Of a DNA stretch of 42,135 nt, positions 8,204-17,414 are shown in pieces. The translations under genes were made by a program, and so were the position numbers. Source of the stretch: an uncultured Bacteroidales bacterium (GTDB taxonomy: Bacteria; Bacteroidota; Bacteroidia; Bacteroidales; UBA932); assembly GCA_900316045.1 (NCBI GenBank), contig ONBM01000007.1:1-42135 (forward strand). The letters are read 5' to 3'. The first letter of the stretch is position 1. Every line of letters begins with the position of its first letter. The notes below the pieces were generated by a model. It was not told the DNA's origin and made no database searches. It worked only from the letters and a program-made list of their open reading frames with translations.

Positions 8204-8866
8204 ATGTTCATCACATTTGGGTACAAGTCAAATTTTAACAGCGTCCTAAGGGCGCTGGTGGCAATCGCCATTGGTCTGGTGATGATAGTCGTGAACGAAG
8301 CTACGATCACTGTCGTGCAAATCATCGCCGCTTTCCTTATCGCAGCCGGCGTGGTCTCCATTATCAGGGGAATCGTGAAGCGGAACGATGGCGCTATGCC
8401 TCTCATGCTCACCAATGCCATCGTGGATATCGTGTTCGGCCTGCTTCTCTTCTTTTATCCTCAGGCGGTCGCGAATCTCATCGTGTATTTCATCGGAATA
8501 TTGCTGATCATCTTTGGAGCGATTCAGCTCTTGGCCCTGTCGGGAGCGATGAGCCTCATAGGCGCAGGCTTCGCCACGTTGATCTTGTCAATATTCTGCA
8601 TCATAGGTGGCATCTTGCTGCTATTCAATCCGTTCGGCATCAGGGTGATGAGCATTGTCGCCGGCTGCCTGCTGGTTATTTATGGGGTTTCGGACCTGAT
8701 TTCTACATGGCGGATGAACAAAGCAAAGACGGTATACGAGATTAAATTCGGCCCTGCGAGCAAGACCATGGAGACGAAGAAAGACGGAATGGACACTTCT
8801 GGCATTGGGAATGCTGTTGAGACTGAATATCATAAAGTAGGGGACGACACCGTGGACGAGCAATGA
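8204..8866 (+). CDS. DUF308 (HdeD-like) integral membrane protein
   Basis: A 220-residue inner-membrane protein with about six hydrophobic segments between residues 12 and 165 and a hydrophilic C-terminal tail of ~50 residues. Gly-rich helices such as AVANLIVYFIGILLIIFGAI and the pattern of paired short helices fit the DUF308/HdeD family. HdeD contributes to acid resistance in E. coli, but that role cannot be carried over here. It overlaps dnaG by four bases (ATGA), which implies translational coupling to primase and probably a DUF308-dnaG-metG transcript. Confidence 0.82.
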   Translation: MFITFGYKSNFNSVLRALVAIAIGLVMIVVNEATITVVQIIAAFLIAAGVVSIIRGIVKRNDGAMPLMLTNAIVDIVFGLLLFFYPQAVANLIVYFIGILLIIFGAIQLLALSGAMSLIGAGFATLILSIFCIIGGILLLFNPFGIRVMSIVAGCLLVIYGVSDLISTWRMNKAKTVYEIKFGPASKTMETKKDGMDTSGIGNAVETEYHKVGDDTVDEQ

Positions 8867-10863
8867 TTCCTGACGAGACGGTACGACAGATTCTGGACGC
8901 TGCCAAAGTTGAAGAGGTGGTGGGGGATTTCGTATCGTTGAGGCGCCGAGGTTCGGAATATTGGGCATGCTGCCCTTTTCATAACGAAAAGACGCCGTCG
9001 TTCCACATTGTCCCGTCCAAAGGAATATATTACTGCTTCGGCTGCCATAAAGGGGGCTCTGCAGTGGGCTTCGTGATGGATTACGAGCACATGAGCTACG
9101 TGGAAGCCCTGCGGTATCTGGCTAAGAAATACAACATTGAAATACACGAGAAAGAAGAGACTGCGGAGGACATTGCCAATCGACAGCGCAGGGAGAGCAT
9201 GCTGCTCGTCACTGAATATGCCAGCAAGTTTTTCCATGAGCAGCTGAGGACGGAAGAGGGGCGTAACGTCGGACTGGCGTATTTCCACTCCAGGGGGCTC
9301 GAGGATGAAACAATCGAGAAGTACGGCTTAGGCTGGGCGCCGTCTGACAGGCACTCTTTCACTGATGCGGCTAAAGCTGCTGGTTATAAGGATGAATATC
9401 TTCTGGACACTGGTCTTTGCGCCAGATACGATAACGATGGCTCGCTGCACGATAGGTTTTACGATAGGGTAGTCTTCCCCGTGCATTCGATTAGCGGCAG
9501 GGTGATTGCCTTCGGGGCCAGGACATTGAAAAAGAAAGAGGAAGGCCAGCCTTATGCTAAGTATGTGAATTCCAAGGAATCGGAGATTTACGTTAAAAAC
9601 AAGTCTCTGTACGGCATCTGGCATGCTAAGAAAGAAATGGGGGATAAGGATAAGTGCTACCTGGTCGAGGGGTACCTGGACGTTCTTTCCATGCACCAGC
9701 TAGGAATCACGAACGTGGTGGCCTCCAGCGGCACATCCTTGACTGAGGGGCAGATTCAGCTCATAAAGCGGTTCACTTCCAATGTCACGTTGATGTACGA
9801 TGGCGACGATGCTGGCATACATGGGGCGCTGAGGGGAATAGACATGTTCCTTCGTGAAGGAATGAATGTGAGGGTGGTGCTAATCCCAGACGGAGACGAT
9901 CCTGACTCATATTCAAGAAAACACACGCTTGCCGAAGTGCAAGACTTTCTTGCGGGAGCAGAGCAGGATTTCCTGGAATTCAAGGCGACATATTTATTGA
10001 AGGGTACCGAGAGAGACCCTGTCAAGCGCGCGACGGTGATCAATGAAATCGCCGATTCTATTGCATCCATTCCTGATATGGTGAAGAGGGAAGTTTATCT
10101 GGATGCTTTGAGCGAGAAGTTCGGCATTAGAAGGGAGGCTCTCTCAGGCAGGGTGGATTCGTCTGTCGCCAAGAACATAGAATCTGCGGCAAGGGCATCG
10201 TCGAATGTGCCTTATGCGAGGACGGAACCTAGCAGTGATGAACCTCAGGCGGCAATCCTCACTTCTACCGATGGCGTGGAGGCTCTGGAGAACGATTCCA
10301 TAATGGGGAAAGGCGAGAGGGGACTGCTGAATTTCGTGCTTACGGATGGCACTTCCAAGCTGGTGTTCGAGACGGATATGCCAGATGAGAAAGAAGAGGA
10401 GGCTCCGACTGTCTTTGATTATATATGCCAGGCTCTTGAGGATGACAATGTAGAGTTTACAAACGATATTTACAGGAATATTTGGAATGCCTATTCTAAG
10501 GAATATTACGACGGCTACTCTCAGGAGGTTATTGTCCGCCACTTGCTTGACGGCGAGGACAGGCAGGTGGCTTTCGTGACGGCACAGCTCTCGAATAATG
10601 AGCGCTACAAATTGTCAGTCAAAGATTTGCGTGACTCTCTGATGTCGCACGACTCGTGGCTCGTGAAATATGTCCCTAAGGCCATACTGGTGTTCCAGTC
10701 CTGCCGTCTGGACCGCAGGCTGACGGATCTGAGGAATCAGCTTGAGGCTCTCCAGAAAGAGGGGGATGAGTCTGGCCAGCCAAAGGTGATGGACGAAATA
10801 ATCCGCCTGCAGAAGCTGCAGCTAGCTGTGAAACAAAAGCTTGGAAGAGGGGTGAACTATTGA
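8863..10863 (+). CDS. dnaG: DNA primase
   Basis: Synthesises RNA primers for replication. The N-terminal zinc-binding domain shows Cys37, His40, Cys58 and Cys61 in [15 protein letters not shown] and [10 protein letters not shown]. The RNA-polymerase core follows with ESGLGWAP-like residues ([10 protein letters not shown]). The TOPRIM centre has [16 protein letters not shown] and, later, [16 protein letters not shown] with the metal-binding acidic residues. The C-terminal ~200 residues form the weakly conserved helicase-interaction region. The 666-residue length is normal for the phylum. The start codon lies inside the stop of the DUF308 gene, and metG begins 17 bases after the stop. Confidence 0.96.
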   Translation: MIPDETVRQILDAAKVEEVVGDFVSLRRRGSEYWACCPFHNEKTPSFHIVPSKGIYYCFGCHKGGSAVGFVMDYEHMSYVEALRYLAKKYNIEIHEKEETAEDIANRQRRESMLLVTEYASKFFHEQLRTEEGRNVGLAYFHSRGLEDETIEKYGLGWAPSDRHSFTDAAKAAGYKDEYLLDTGLCARYDNDGSLHDRFYDRVVFPVHSISGRVIAFGARTLKKKEEGQPYAKYVNSKESEIYVKNKSLYGIWHAKKEMGDKDKCYLVEGYLDVLSMHQLGITNVVASSGTSLTEGQIQLIKRFTSNVTLMYDGDDAGIHGALRGIDMFLREGMNVRVVLIPDGDDPDSYSRKHTLAEVQDFLAGAEQDFLEFKATYLLKGTERDPVKRATVINEIADSIASIPDMVKREVYLDALSEKFGIRREALSGRVDSSVAKNIESAARASSNVPYARTEPSSDEPQAAILTSTDGVEALENDSIMGKGERGLLNFVLTDGTSKLVFETDMPDEKEEEAPTVFDYICQALEDDNVEFTNDIYRNIWNAYSKEYYDGYSQEVIVRHLLDGEDRQVAFVTAQLSNNERYKLSVKDLRDSLMSHDSWLVKYVPKAILVFQSCRLDRRLTDLRNQLEALQKEGDESGQPKVMDEIIRLQKLQLAVKQKLGRGVNY

Positions 10864-10879
10864 TGGATATAATATATTA

Positions 10880-13084
10880 ATGAATATGGAAAAGAATTTT
10901 AAACGGACTTTGGTTACTTGCGCTCTGCCATACGCCAACGGACCAGTGCATATCGGGCATCTGGCTGGGGTGTACGTGCCGGCAGACATCTATGTGAGGT
11001 ATCTTAGAATGAAGGGGGAAGATGTGCTTTACATCTGTGGCTCCGATGAGCATGGAGTGCCTATCACGATCAAGGCAAGGGCTCAGGGCGTATCTCCGCA
11101 AGACATTGTCGATAAATATCACGGAATAATTAAAGACTCATTCTCCAGGCTGGGAATTAATTTCGACATTTATTCCAGAACCACTTCCAAGGTGCATGAG
11201 AAGAATGCTTCGGATTTCTTCAAGAAGCTGTACGATGACGACAAATTCATCACGAAGGAGACGGAACAGTTCTTTGACCCGGAGGCGAAGGCATTTCTTG
11301 CTGACCGATACATCGTCGGGACTTGCCCTAAGTGTGGCAATCCGAATGCGTATGGGGATCAGTGCGAGAAGTGTGGCAGCACTCTGAGTCCGGAGGAACT
11401 GATAGATCCGAAGTCGAAGCTCAGCGGGGCGGCTCCGATCAAGGTCAAGACAAAGCACTGGTACATGCCTCTGAATGAATATGAGCCATGGCTCCGCGAT
11501 TGGATTCTGGAACAGCACAAGGAGTGGAAGACAAACGTTTACGGTCAGTGCAAATCTTGGCTGGATGGTGGCTTGCAGCCTCGTGCGGTGAGCCGTGACC
11601 TGGACTGGGGCATCCCGTTGCCGATTGATGGGGCAGAGGGAAAGGTGCTGTATGTCTGGTTCGATGCGCCAATCGGGTATATTTCCAATACTCAGGAGCT
11701 TCTGCTGAAGTCTTGGAAAGAGTGGTGGCAGAGTCAAGACACTCGCCTGATTCATTTTATAGGGAAAGACAACATCGTGTTTCACTGCATCGTGTTCCCT
11801 TCCATGCTGAAGGCGCATGGGGACTACATTCTGCCGGACAATGTGCCTGCGAACGAGTTCCTGAATCTGGAAGGAGACAAGATTTCGACTTCCCACAACT
11901 GGGCAGTATGGCTTAATGAATATGCCGACGAGTTCCCAGGGCAGGAGGATGTGCTTCGCTACGTGCTTTGTGCTAATGCCCCTGAGACGAAGGACAACGA
12001 TTTCACTTGGAAAGATTTCCAGGCTCGCAACAACAGCGAGCTGGTCGCCATATTCGGGAACTTCGTGAACAGGGCCGTGGTGCTGACCGAGAAATACTTC
12101 GGTGGGAAGGTCCCTCCTCGCGGAGCTCTGCAGCCAATCGATGAGGAGGCCCTGGCGCAGATTCCCCAGTGCCGCAAGAATTTGGAGGCTGCTATAGAGA
12201 CATTCCATTTCAGGGATGCTTTGAAGGAGGCTATGAATATCGCCCGCATCGGGAATAAATACATTTCGGACACCGAGCCATGGAAGGTGGCTAAAACAGA
12301 TATGTCCCGTTGCGCCACCATCCTGAATGTCTCGCTGCAGATTTGCGCCGATCTTGCCCTGGCATTCGAGCCGTTCACCCCTTTCGCTGCCGAGAGGCTT
12401 CGCAATATGCTTTGCGTAGGCGTAAAGGCAGGCTACGATCATCGCGCAGGCGAAGGAAAGCCTACGGTGAACTTCTACAAGGCCGGCGAAGGCCGTGCCC
12501 TGCATACCTTGCCTTCCTCTCAGTCCGAACCACAAGCCGGAAGCAACGAGAATGCCTTCAGAATCGTTCTTGACTGGGAAATGCTTGGCAGTCAGGATCT
12601 TCTGCCAGAAGGCCACGAGCTGGGCAAGCCGGAACTTCTTTTCAGCAAGGTTGAGGACAGCGTAGTCGAGGCGCAAATTGCTAAATTGAACGCTGCTAAA
12701 GCCGCAAACGAAGAAGCTGCGAAGGCGGAGGCTGCCAATGAAGTCGAGCCTCAGAAAGCCGAATGCTCTTTTGATGACTTCCAGAAGATGGACATCCGCA
12801 CTGCGACCGTGCTAGCCGCCGAAAGGGTTCCGAAATCTGATAAGCTATTGAAGCTGAGCATTGACACAGGCATAGACAAGAGGACTATCGTTTCCGGAAT
12901 CGCTAAATTCTATGCCCCGGAGGACCTCGTCGGCAAGCAGATTTGCATTCTGGCTAACCTGAAGCCAAGAACGATCTTCGGCATCGAGTCGAAAGGCATG
13001 ATTCTGATGGCCCAGCAAGGCGACGGTGCCATGCGCTTCATTACCCCGCAAGAAACCCTCCACAACGGTTCCGTCATTGGGTAA
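10880..13084 (+). CDS. metG: Methionyl-tRNA synthetase with C-terminal tRNA-binding domain
   Basis: Charges tRNA-Met with methionine. The class I catalytic core has the HIGH motif in [14 protein letters not shown] (residues ~17-30). A zinc knuckle [18 protein letters not shown] lies near residue 150. The KMSKS-equivalent reads [13 protein letters not shown], the usual Bacteroidetes variant. An anticodon-binding helical domain follows, then an Ala/Glu-rich linker near residue 600. The last ~110 residues form a dimerising tRNA-binding (EMAP/Trbp111-like) domain beginning near [11 protein letters not shown]. The 734 residues fit the long form. The start is M-N-M, so 10880 or 10886. A long-stem hairpin follows the stop. 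Confidence 0.96.
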   Translation: MNMEKNFKRTLVTCALPYANGPVHIGHLAGVYVPADIYVRYLRMKGEDVLYICGSDEHGVPITIKARAQGVSPQDIVDKYHGIIKDSFSRLGINFDIYSRTTSKVHEKNASDFFKKLYDDDKFITKETEQFFDPEAKAFLADRYIVGTCPKCGNPNAYGDQCEKCGSTLSPEELIDPKSKLSGAAPIKVKTKHWYMPLNEYEPWLRDWILEQHKEWKTNVYGQCKSWLDGGLQPRAVSRDLDWGIPLPIDGAEGKVLYVWFDAPIGYISNTQELLLKSWKEWWQSQDTRLIHFIGKDNIVFHCIVFPSMLKAHGDYILPDNVPANEFLNLEGDKISTSHNWAVWLNEYADEFPGQEDVLRYVLCANAPETKDNDFTWKDFQARNNSELVAIFGNFVNRAVVLTEKYFGGKVPPRGALQPIDEEALAQIPQCRKNLEAAIETFHFRDALKEAMNIARIGNKYISDTEPWKVAKTDMSRCATILNVSLQICADLALAFEPFTPFAAERLRNMLCVGVKAGYDHRAGEGKPTVNFYKAGEGRALHTLPSSQSEPQAGSNENAFRIVLDWEMLGSQDLLPEGHELGKPELLFSKVEDSVVEAQIAKLNAAKAANEEAAKAEAANEVEPQKAECSFDDFQKMDIRTATVLAAERVPKSDKLLKLSIDTGIDKRTIVSGIAKFYAPEDLVGKQICILANLKPRTIFGIESKGMILMAQQGDGAMRFITPQETLHNGSVIG

Positions 13085-13096
13085 TATGACCTGTTT

Positions 13097-13134
13097 ACCA
13101 GAAGAGGCCGGCAATTTCGCTGGCCTCTTCTGGT
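13097..13134. terminator. Bidirectional terminator-like hairpin between metG and the GH109-like gene
   Basis: A perfect 13-bp stem pairs 13097-13109 with 13122-13134 around a 12-base loop, between two convergent genes. There is no U run on either side, so termination efficiency is uncertain. Confidence 0.65.
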
Positions 13135-13153
13135 TAATGAGCATTATCGAATA

Positions 13154-14551
13154 TTATTTCGCGAAAGCGTAGTGGAAGCCGTTAGTCTTCTGCCAGCCGC
13201 CGCGGGTGAAGTCCGGGACTTCAACCGGAGCGTTGCCGTTCTCGATGGAGATAGCCCCGAGAGGGCCTAGGCAGCACCACTCGGCGAGGTCGTAAACATC
13301 CATGTCGAGCGGAAGCCCGTTCCTGAGACAGTAGATGAGCCTGTAATCCATTATGAAATCCATTCCGCCATGGCCGCCGACCTCTTTAGCAAGAGCCTCA
13401 AGCTCAGGAGTCAGTATAGGGTTCGGATACTTGGCGATGAGGTCAGCGATCTCCTCGCGAGAAAGTGTCTTCTCGTCTTCCAGATTGTCGTAGGTGGCTG
13501 CAGGGTCTGCTTTCTGAAGCTGAGAATTCCTGAAACACATTTGCTGGATAGGATATTTGGCGGCATAGCCTTCGGTACCGACAATCTGATACATTCTGTT
13601 GTACGGCCTAGGCGTCATGACATCGTGGGAAATGAGCATGGTCTTGCCATTTTCCGTGCGGATGAGAGTGTTGGTCTGGTCTCCATTCTGGAAGTCATCA
13701 CATTTCTTGCCTGTTTTTTTCTCAATTCTGGCTGCGCCGTTGAAGGACTTCGTGTCCATTGCAACGAGAGTTTTCATGCGGTCGCCTCTGTGAATGTTCA
13801 GCACCTGGCAGACAGGGCCGAGGCCATGAGTTGGGTAAACATCGCCTTTGTGTGTCCTATTGAATTTAAGTCTCCAATCATTCCAGTATGCATCCCAGAA
13901 TGGATCCAAGTTGTGCAGATATGAGCCTTCCACATGAATGACTTCGCCGAACATGCCAGCCTGTGCGAGCGCCAGGCAAGAGAGCTCGTAAAAATCGTAG
14001 CAGCAATTCTCCAGCATCATGCAGTGCAGGCGAGTTTTCTCAGACATGTTGATGAGCGCCCAGATTTCTTCCATGGAAGTGGCGGCAGGAACCTCGATTG
14101 CTACGTTCTTGCCATGCTCCATTGCATATAATGCGACTTCAACGTGATGAGACCAGTCTGTGCAGATGTAGACAAGGTCTAGGTCATCTCTTTCGCAGAG
14201 TTTCTTGTAAGCAACTGTGTCACCAGAATATCCGGCAGCTTCCGGGAAACCTCTTCCCGCAAGGTTTTTCTGTGAAGCCTCTACTCTGTCAGGCTCCACG
14301 TCGCAGACAGCGACGATTTTCACGCCGGGAACGTAAGTATAACGGACTACGGCATCGGACCCTCTCATTCCGAGTCCTACGAAACCAACCCTGACCGTGT
14401 CCATGGCAGGGACAGTGAGGCCAATTACATCCTCCTGCCCAGCCGGGCGGGCAGGAACATCAACTTTTATCGCAGTCGGGGCGCCGGTGTTAGTGGAACA
14501 TGCAGCGGCCAAAACGATGGCGGCTGTCAAAAATAAGCTCTTGAGTTTCAT
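13154..14551 (-). CDS. Gfo/Idh/MocA family lipoprotein, GH109 alpha-N-acetylgalactosaminidase-like
   Basis: A 465-residue NAD-dependent protein. The signal MKLKSLFLTAAIVLAAAC is a lipoprotein signal peptide with Cys at residue 18. The Rossmann segment VRVGFVGLGMRGSDAVVRY begins near residue 53, and EVPAATSMEEIWALI is the Gfo/Idh lysine-region equivalent. The central segment contains MMLENCCYDFYEL, HVEGSYLHNLDPFWD and KGDVYPTHGLGPVCQVL, a combination characteristic of GH109 enzymes. These hydrolyse glycosidic bonds by an NAD-dependent elimination/addition mechanism and were defined on alpha-N-acetylgalactosaminides. A surface location and host- or diet-glycan substrate are inferred. It has its own promoter candidate at 14595-14602. 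Confidence 0.88.
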   Translation of the reverse strand: MKLKSLFLTAAIVLAAACSTNTGAPTAIKVDVPARPAGQEDVIGLTVPAMDTVRVGFVGLGMRGSDAVVRYTYVPGVKIVAVCDVEPDRVEASQKNLAGRGFPEAAGYSGDTVAYKKLCERDDLDLVYICTDWSHHVEVALYAMEHGKNVAIEVPAATSMEEIWALINMSEKTRLHCMMLENCCYDFYELSCLALAQAGMFGEVIHVEGSYLHNLDPFWDAYWNDWRLKFNRTHKGDVYPTHGLGPVCQVLNIHRGDRMKTLVAMDTKSFNGAARIEKKTGKKCDDFQNGDQTNTLIRTENGKTMLISHDVMTPRPYNRMYQIVGTEGYAAKYPIQQMCFRNSQLQKADPAATYDNLEDEKTLSREEIADLIAKYPNPILTPELEALAKEVGGHGGMDFIMDYRLIYCLRNGLPLDMDVYDLAEWCCLGPLGAISIENGNAPVEVPDFTRGGWQKTNGFHYAFAK

Positions 14552-14594
14552 GCATTAATATATTTAAGAATATTATTAGTCTTCATGTCAACCG

Positions 14595-14602
14595 CAAATT
14601 TA
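14595..14602 (-). promoter_or_regulatory. -7 element for the GH109-like gene
   Basis: On the minus strand this reads TAAATTTG, an exact -7 consensus 44 bases upstream of the start at 14551. No TTG is seen at the -33 position. Confidence 0.5.
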
Positions 14603-14619
14603 AAGAAAATATTGCGGAT

Positions 14620-15255
14620 TTATTTCTTTCGGATGAGGCTGAGTCCATGGCGCTCTGTGAGCAGGACGACCTCTACTCGTGTGTCAGCGGCCACTTTGTC
14701 ATTGAAAGCGACTATTCCCTGTGTCTGCTTGTCCTGCGGCTGAGGCTCCTGCCAAGGCTTTCCATCCCACAGCACGTCGTCAGCTATGATGAGCCCGCCA
14801 GAAGGAATCTTATCTATCATCAATTCATAATATTCAGAGTATTCCCTTTTGTTGGCATCGATGAAAACCAGGTCGAAAGGCCCTGGAAGCTCCTTCAAAA
14901 TATTTATTGCATTCCCGATCCAGAGAGTGATTTTGTCGGAAACGCCAGCTTTGGACCAGCCCTCTCGAATCAGGTCTTCCAGCTCGTCATTGACCTCGAT
15001 CGTGTCCACATGCCCGTCTGGCGAAGTCAGTCCCATGGCCAGGCAGGCCGCTGAATAGCCCGTGAACGTGCCGATTTCCAGAATATTCCTGGCTCCGGAG
15101 ATTTGGGCCATCATCGTCAAGAAACGCCCTTGGACTGCCCCGGAAAGCATCCTGGGATAATTCGTGCGGATGTTCGTCTGTTTTTCTATCCATTCCAGAG
15201 CCTCTCCCTGGGCAGTCGAGTGAGCTTGGATGTATCTTTCTTCCGGTGTCTGCAT
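14620..15255 (-). CDS. SAM-dependent O-methyltransferase (family 3, COMT-like)
   Basis: A 211-residue cytosolic class I methyltransferase. The SAM-binding motif I appears as ILEIGTFTGYSAACLAMGL near residue 60, followed by the acidic VDTIEVNDEL motif. The FDLVFIDANKREYSEYYE stretch and IIADDVLWDGK supply the metal-dependent catechol-type O-methyltransferase signature (Asp/Asp/Asn ligands). The natural acceptor is unknown. It is the last gene of a minus-strand run after the M16 peptidase (17-base gap) and probably shares that transcript. Confidence 0.9.
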   Translation of the reverse strand: MQTPEERYIQAHSTAQGEALEWIEKQTNIRTNYPRMLSGAVQGRFLTMMAQISGARNILEIGTFTGYSAACLAMGLTSPDGHVDTIEVNDELEDLIREGWSKAGVSDKITLWIGNAINILKELPGPFDLVFIDANKREYSEYYELMIDKIPSGGLIIADDVLWDGKPWQEPQPQDKQTQGIVAFNDKVAADTRVEVVLLTERHGLSLIRKK

Positions 15256-15272
15256 TTTTACATATTACTAAG

Positions 15273-16502
15273 CTACAAGAATATCAGAGAGGAAGTCCTC
15301 TCCGGATTGAATATCTGGATTGCTGCCTTGCGAAGATCCTGCGCAGTGATAGAATCTATCATCGCTCTGTCATATTCATCATCATGCACGGTCCCGTATG
15401 TGATGAGGCTCTTGCCCATGGAAAGACACTGAGTCTCACCATTGTCAGAGCTTATCACCATCTGCCCGAGCAGCTGTCTTTTGGCAGCTCGAAGCTTCGA
15501 GTCAGGATATTCATTTTCCTGCATCTTTGAGATTATCTTCCATATTCCTTCGACGCACCTGTCAATGTTTCCCTTCTCGCAAGCAAATGTGATGGCAAGT
15601 ATCCCGCTGTCGGAATATTGGGTGTAGTAAGTGTCGACCCCATAAACCCAGCCATTGCGCTCCCTTAAATAATAGTAGAGCAAGGAATTGGAGGATGGCC
15701 CTCCCAGGATGTTGCTTAGAAGAATAGTGGTGAATCGCCCTTTCTCATCGTAGAGAGACGGAGCGATGCTGCCGATTTCGGCATTAACCTCATAAGTGCC
15801 TCTGTTCCTTTTGATATTGAATGTCTTGGGGGCTGTGATTTCCTTTAATGTCCTTTCGGGGCTGGCCTTCCAGTTCCCGTCGAATGCCTTTTCCGCTAAC
15901 TTCAGAAGCCGTTCTTCCATCTGTTTTTCTTCTACGTTGGCGACGATTGCCAGTGCCATGTTGCCAGGAGTGAATTTGGCCTCCACGAATCTGTGCAATT
16001 CCGAGCAGGTTATCTTTCTTACGTTCGTGGCATTCCCAAGTATCCTTCCTCCAAGAGGGTGCCCATTGAACAGATTCTCCTCAAAAGTGTCGCAGACATC
16101 GTCTGGGGGCGAGTCTTTGTAAGATTTTATCTCCTCGACGACAACTCCTTTCTCGTGTTCTATTTCTTCTTTTGGAAAAGTCGGGCAGGTCGCAAGCTCC
16201 AGCAGCAGGGAGACGGCCTTGCCCACGTCTTCCTTGAGCACGGTGGCATGTAGCACGATTTCTTCGCGGGACGTGTAAGCGTTCAAGTCTCCTCCCAGTC
16301 TGCTCAGGCAAGAGTTTATTGTCTTGGCACTTTTCTTTGAAGTGCCTTTGAATATGGTGTGTTCGGTGAAATGCGCTATCCCGTTGTGGAAGCCTTCCTC
16401 GTCTCGCGAGCCGCATTTTATGGTCAGCGAGCAATATCCGACGGCATCCCCGCTTTTCTTGATGGCATATCGCAGCCCGCAGGCTGCCTTACCTATGATC
16501 AT
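15273..16502 (-). CDS. M16 family zinc metallopeptidase
   Basis: A 409-residue insulinase-family peptidase related to processing-peptidase beta-type subunits. The inverted zinc motif HFTEH (HxxEH) lies near residue 45, with the third ligand in the downstream EEIEHEKGVVVEEI segment. GGDLNAYTSREEIVLHATV and the C-terminal inactive-homology domain with PSSNSLLYYYLRERNGWVYGV are typical. There is no signal peptide, so a cytoplasmic or peripheral role is expected. The start codon overlaps the stop of the upstream secreted-protein gene by one base (TAATG), implying translational coupling. Confidence 0.92.
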   Translation of the reverse strand: MIIGKAACGLRYAIKKSGDAVGYCSLTIKCGSRDEEGFHNGIAHFTEHTIFKGTSKKSAKTINSCLSRLGGDLNAYTSREEIVLHATVLKEDVGKAVSLLLELATCPTFPKEEIEHEKGVVVEEIKSYKDSPPDDVCDTFEENLFNGHPLGGRILGNATNVRKITCSELHRFVEAKFTPGNMALAIVANVEEKQMEERLLKLAEKAFDGNWKASPERTLKEITAPKTFNIKRNRGTYEVNAEIGSIAPSLYDEKGRFTTILLSNILGGPSSNSLLYYYLRERNGWVYGVDTYYTQYSDSGILAITFACEKGNIDRCVEGIWKIISKMQENEYPDSKLRAAKRQLLGQMVISSDNGETQCLSMGKSLITYGTVHDDEYDRAMIDSITAQDLRKAAIQIFNPERTSSLIFL

Positions 16503-17353
16503 TATTTCATTAAGTCGTTAATGTTCTCTATGTCGCCTGGAAGGAAACCTATGCCGTTCCTGGCAGTGATTTTATGCTTCTTATAGTAGAGCAGCTTGTA
16601 ATTGTCCGCTTCTATTATCATCTTATAGCATAATGAGCCAGACATGGGTTCTTCTGGAGCTACGACGTAACTAATGCAGGAATTGTAAGCCTTTTCCGTG
16701 AAGAGACTGTCTACGTAGTCCTCTTCTTCGATTACGAGATCTGGGTTGAGCTTGCTCAGCCGAGACACATTAACCTGAGGGGCCAGGTCGTCCTTGCTTA
16801 TATAAACTCTTTTCTTTGAAAGAGTCTTCATGTCTTTCGGAGAGACTTTCACGCTCATATAAGCCTTTAGCTCTGAATCTGTCAGGCTTGAGGCATGCTT
16901 TTGCATTATCGTGAGAATAGCTGGAATTATTATCATCTCCCTGCCTGTGGACTCGGTCGCAGAGCAGAGAGGGAAAGACACTACTTCCAGCATGTCGTTA
17001 ATGCTTTTGTCCGCTCCTTCACCGCCTTTCACCAGAGTTATCATTTTTATGCCTGGGGTTATCTCCTTTCTCTGTTTGTTATTCACTATGAGCAGGAAAT
17101 AAAAATTGCCATTGGTCTTGTCTTTGTCGAACTCAGCCTGAGAGCAAAATTCATAAGGCGTGATGGTCCAAGAGCTGGTGACGCCCTCCCTTAAGGCTTC
17201 AGCAAGAATATCATCGTCGGGGATGACGACTTTAGTGGTCTTCGAGGAGAAATCTTTGAGTTTTTCCCGTCTGGTGGTTATCTGTCCTTGAGCGAAGCAG
17301 TTGATGCACAGAATTAGGCATGTGGCAGCAAGTATTATCCTGAATCTTTTCAT
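16502..17353 (-). CDS. Conserved secreted protein of unknown function
   Basis: About 283 residues from ATG 17353, chosen because MKRFRIILAATCLILCINCFAQ is a clear signal peptide. The frame is open a further 12 codons upstream, but those run into the -7 element at 17379-17386. I recognise no catalytic motif. The mature part contains FYFLLIVNNKQRKEITPGIK, suggesting a soluble mixed alpha/beta domain, and a Tyr-rich end with DNYKLLYYKKHKI. Neighbours are an M16 peptidase (1-bp overlap) and an O-methyltransferase. It may be periplasmic, and a functional link to the peptidase is only a guess from coupling. Confidence 0.75.
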   Translation of the reverse strand: MKRFRIILAATCLILCINCFAQGQITTRREKLKDFSSKTTKVVIPDDDILAEALREGVTSSWTITPYEFCSQAEFDKDKTNGNFYFLLIVNNKQRKEITPGIKMITLVKGGEGADKSINDMLEVVSFPLCSATESTGREMIIIPAILTIMQKHASSLTDSELKAYMSVKVSPKDMKTLSKKRVYISKDDLAPQVNVSRLSKLNPDLVIEEEDYVDSLFTEKAYNSCISYVVAPEEPMSGSLCYKMIIEADNYKLLYYKKHKITARNGIGFLPGDIENINDLMK

Positions 17354-17378
17354 GTTCTTCAGTAAGCTTGGTTTAAAG

Positions 17379-17386
17379 CAAATATA
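17379..17386 (-). promoter_or_regulatory. -7 element for the secreted protein / M16 / methyltransferase run
   Basis: Minus strand reads TATATTTG, an exact match to TAnnTTTG, 26 bases before the start at 17353. The -33 half is not obvious. Confidence 0.5.
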
Positions 17387-17400
17387 CAAAATAAATTATG

Positions 17401-17408
17401 TACATTTG
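17401..17408 (+). promoter_or_regulatory. -7 element of dnaX
   Basis: TACATTTG is an exact -7 consensus only 7 bases before the dnaX ATG at 17415. The transcript would be leaderless or nearly so, unless a promoter further upstream is used. Confidence 0.5.
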
Positions 17409-17414
17409 TAAGCT

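Noticed and set aside
10864..10879. Methionine or SAM riboswitch before metG
   Set aside because: Only 16 bases separate dnaG and metG, so there is no room for a riboswitch.
11138..12676. A 512-codon open frame opposite metG
   Set aside because: It is a shadow of the strongly conserved metG coding strand; its translation has no recognisable domain.
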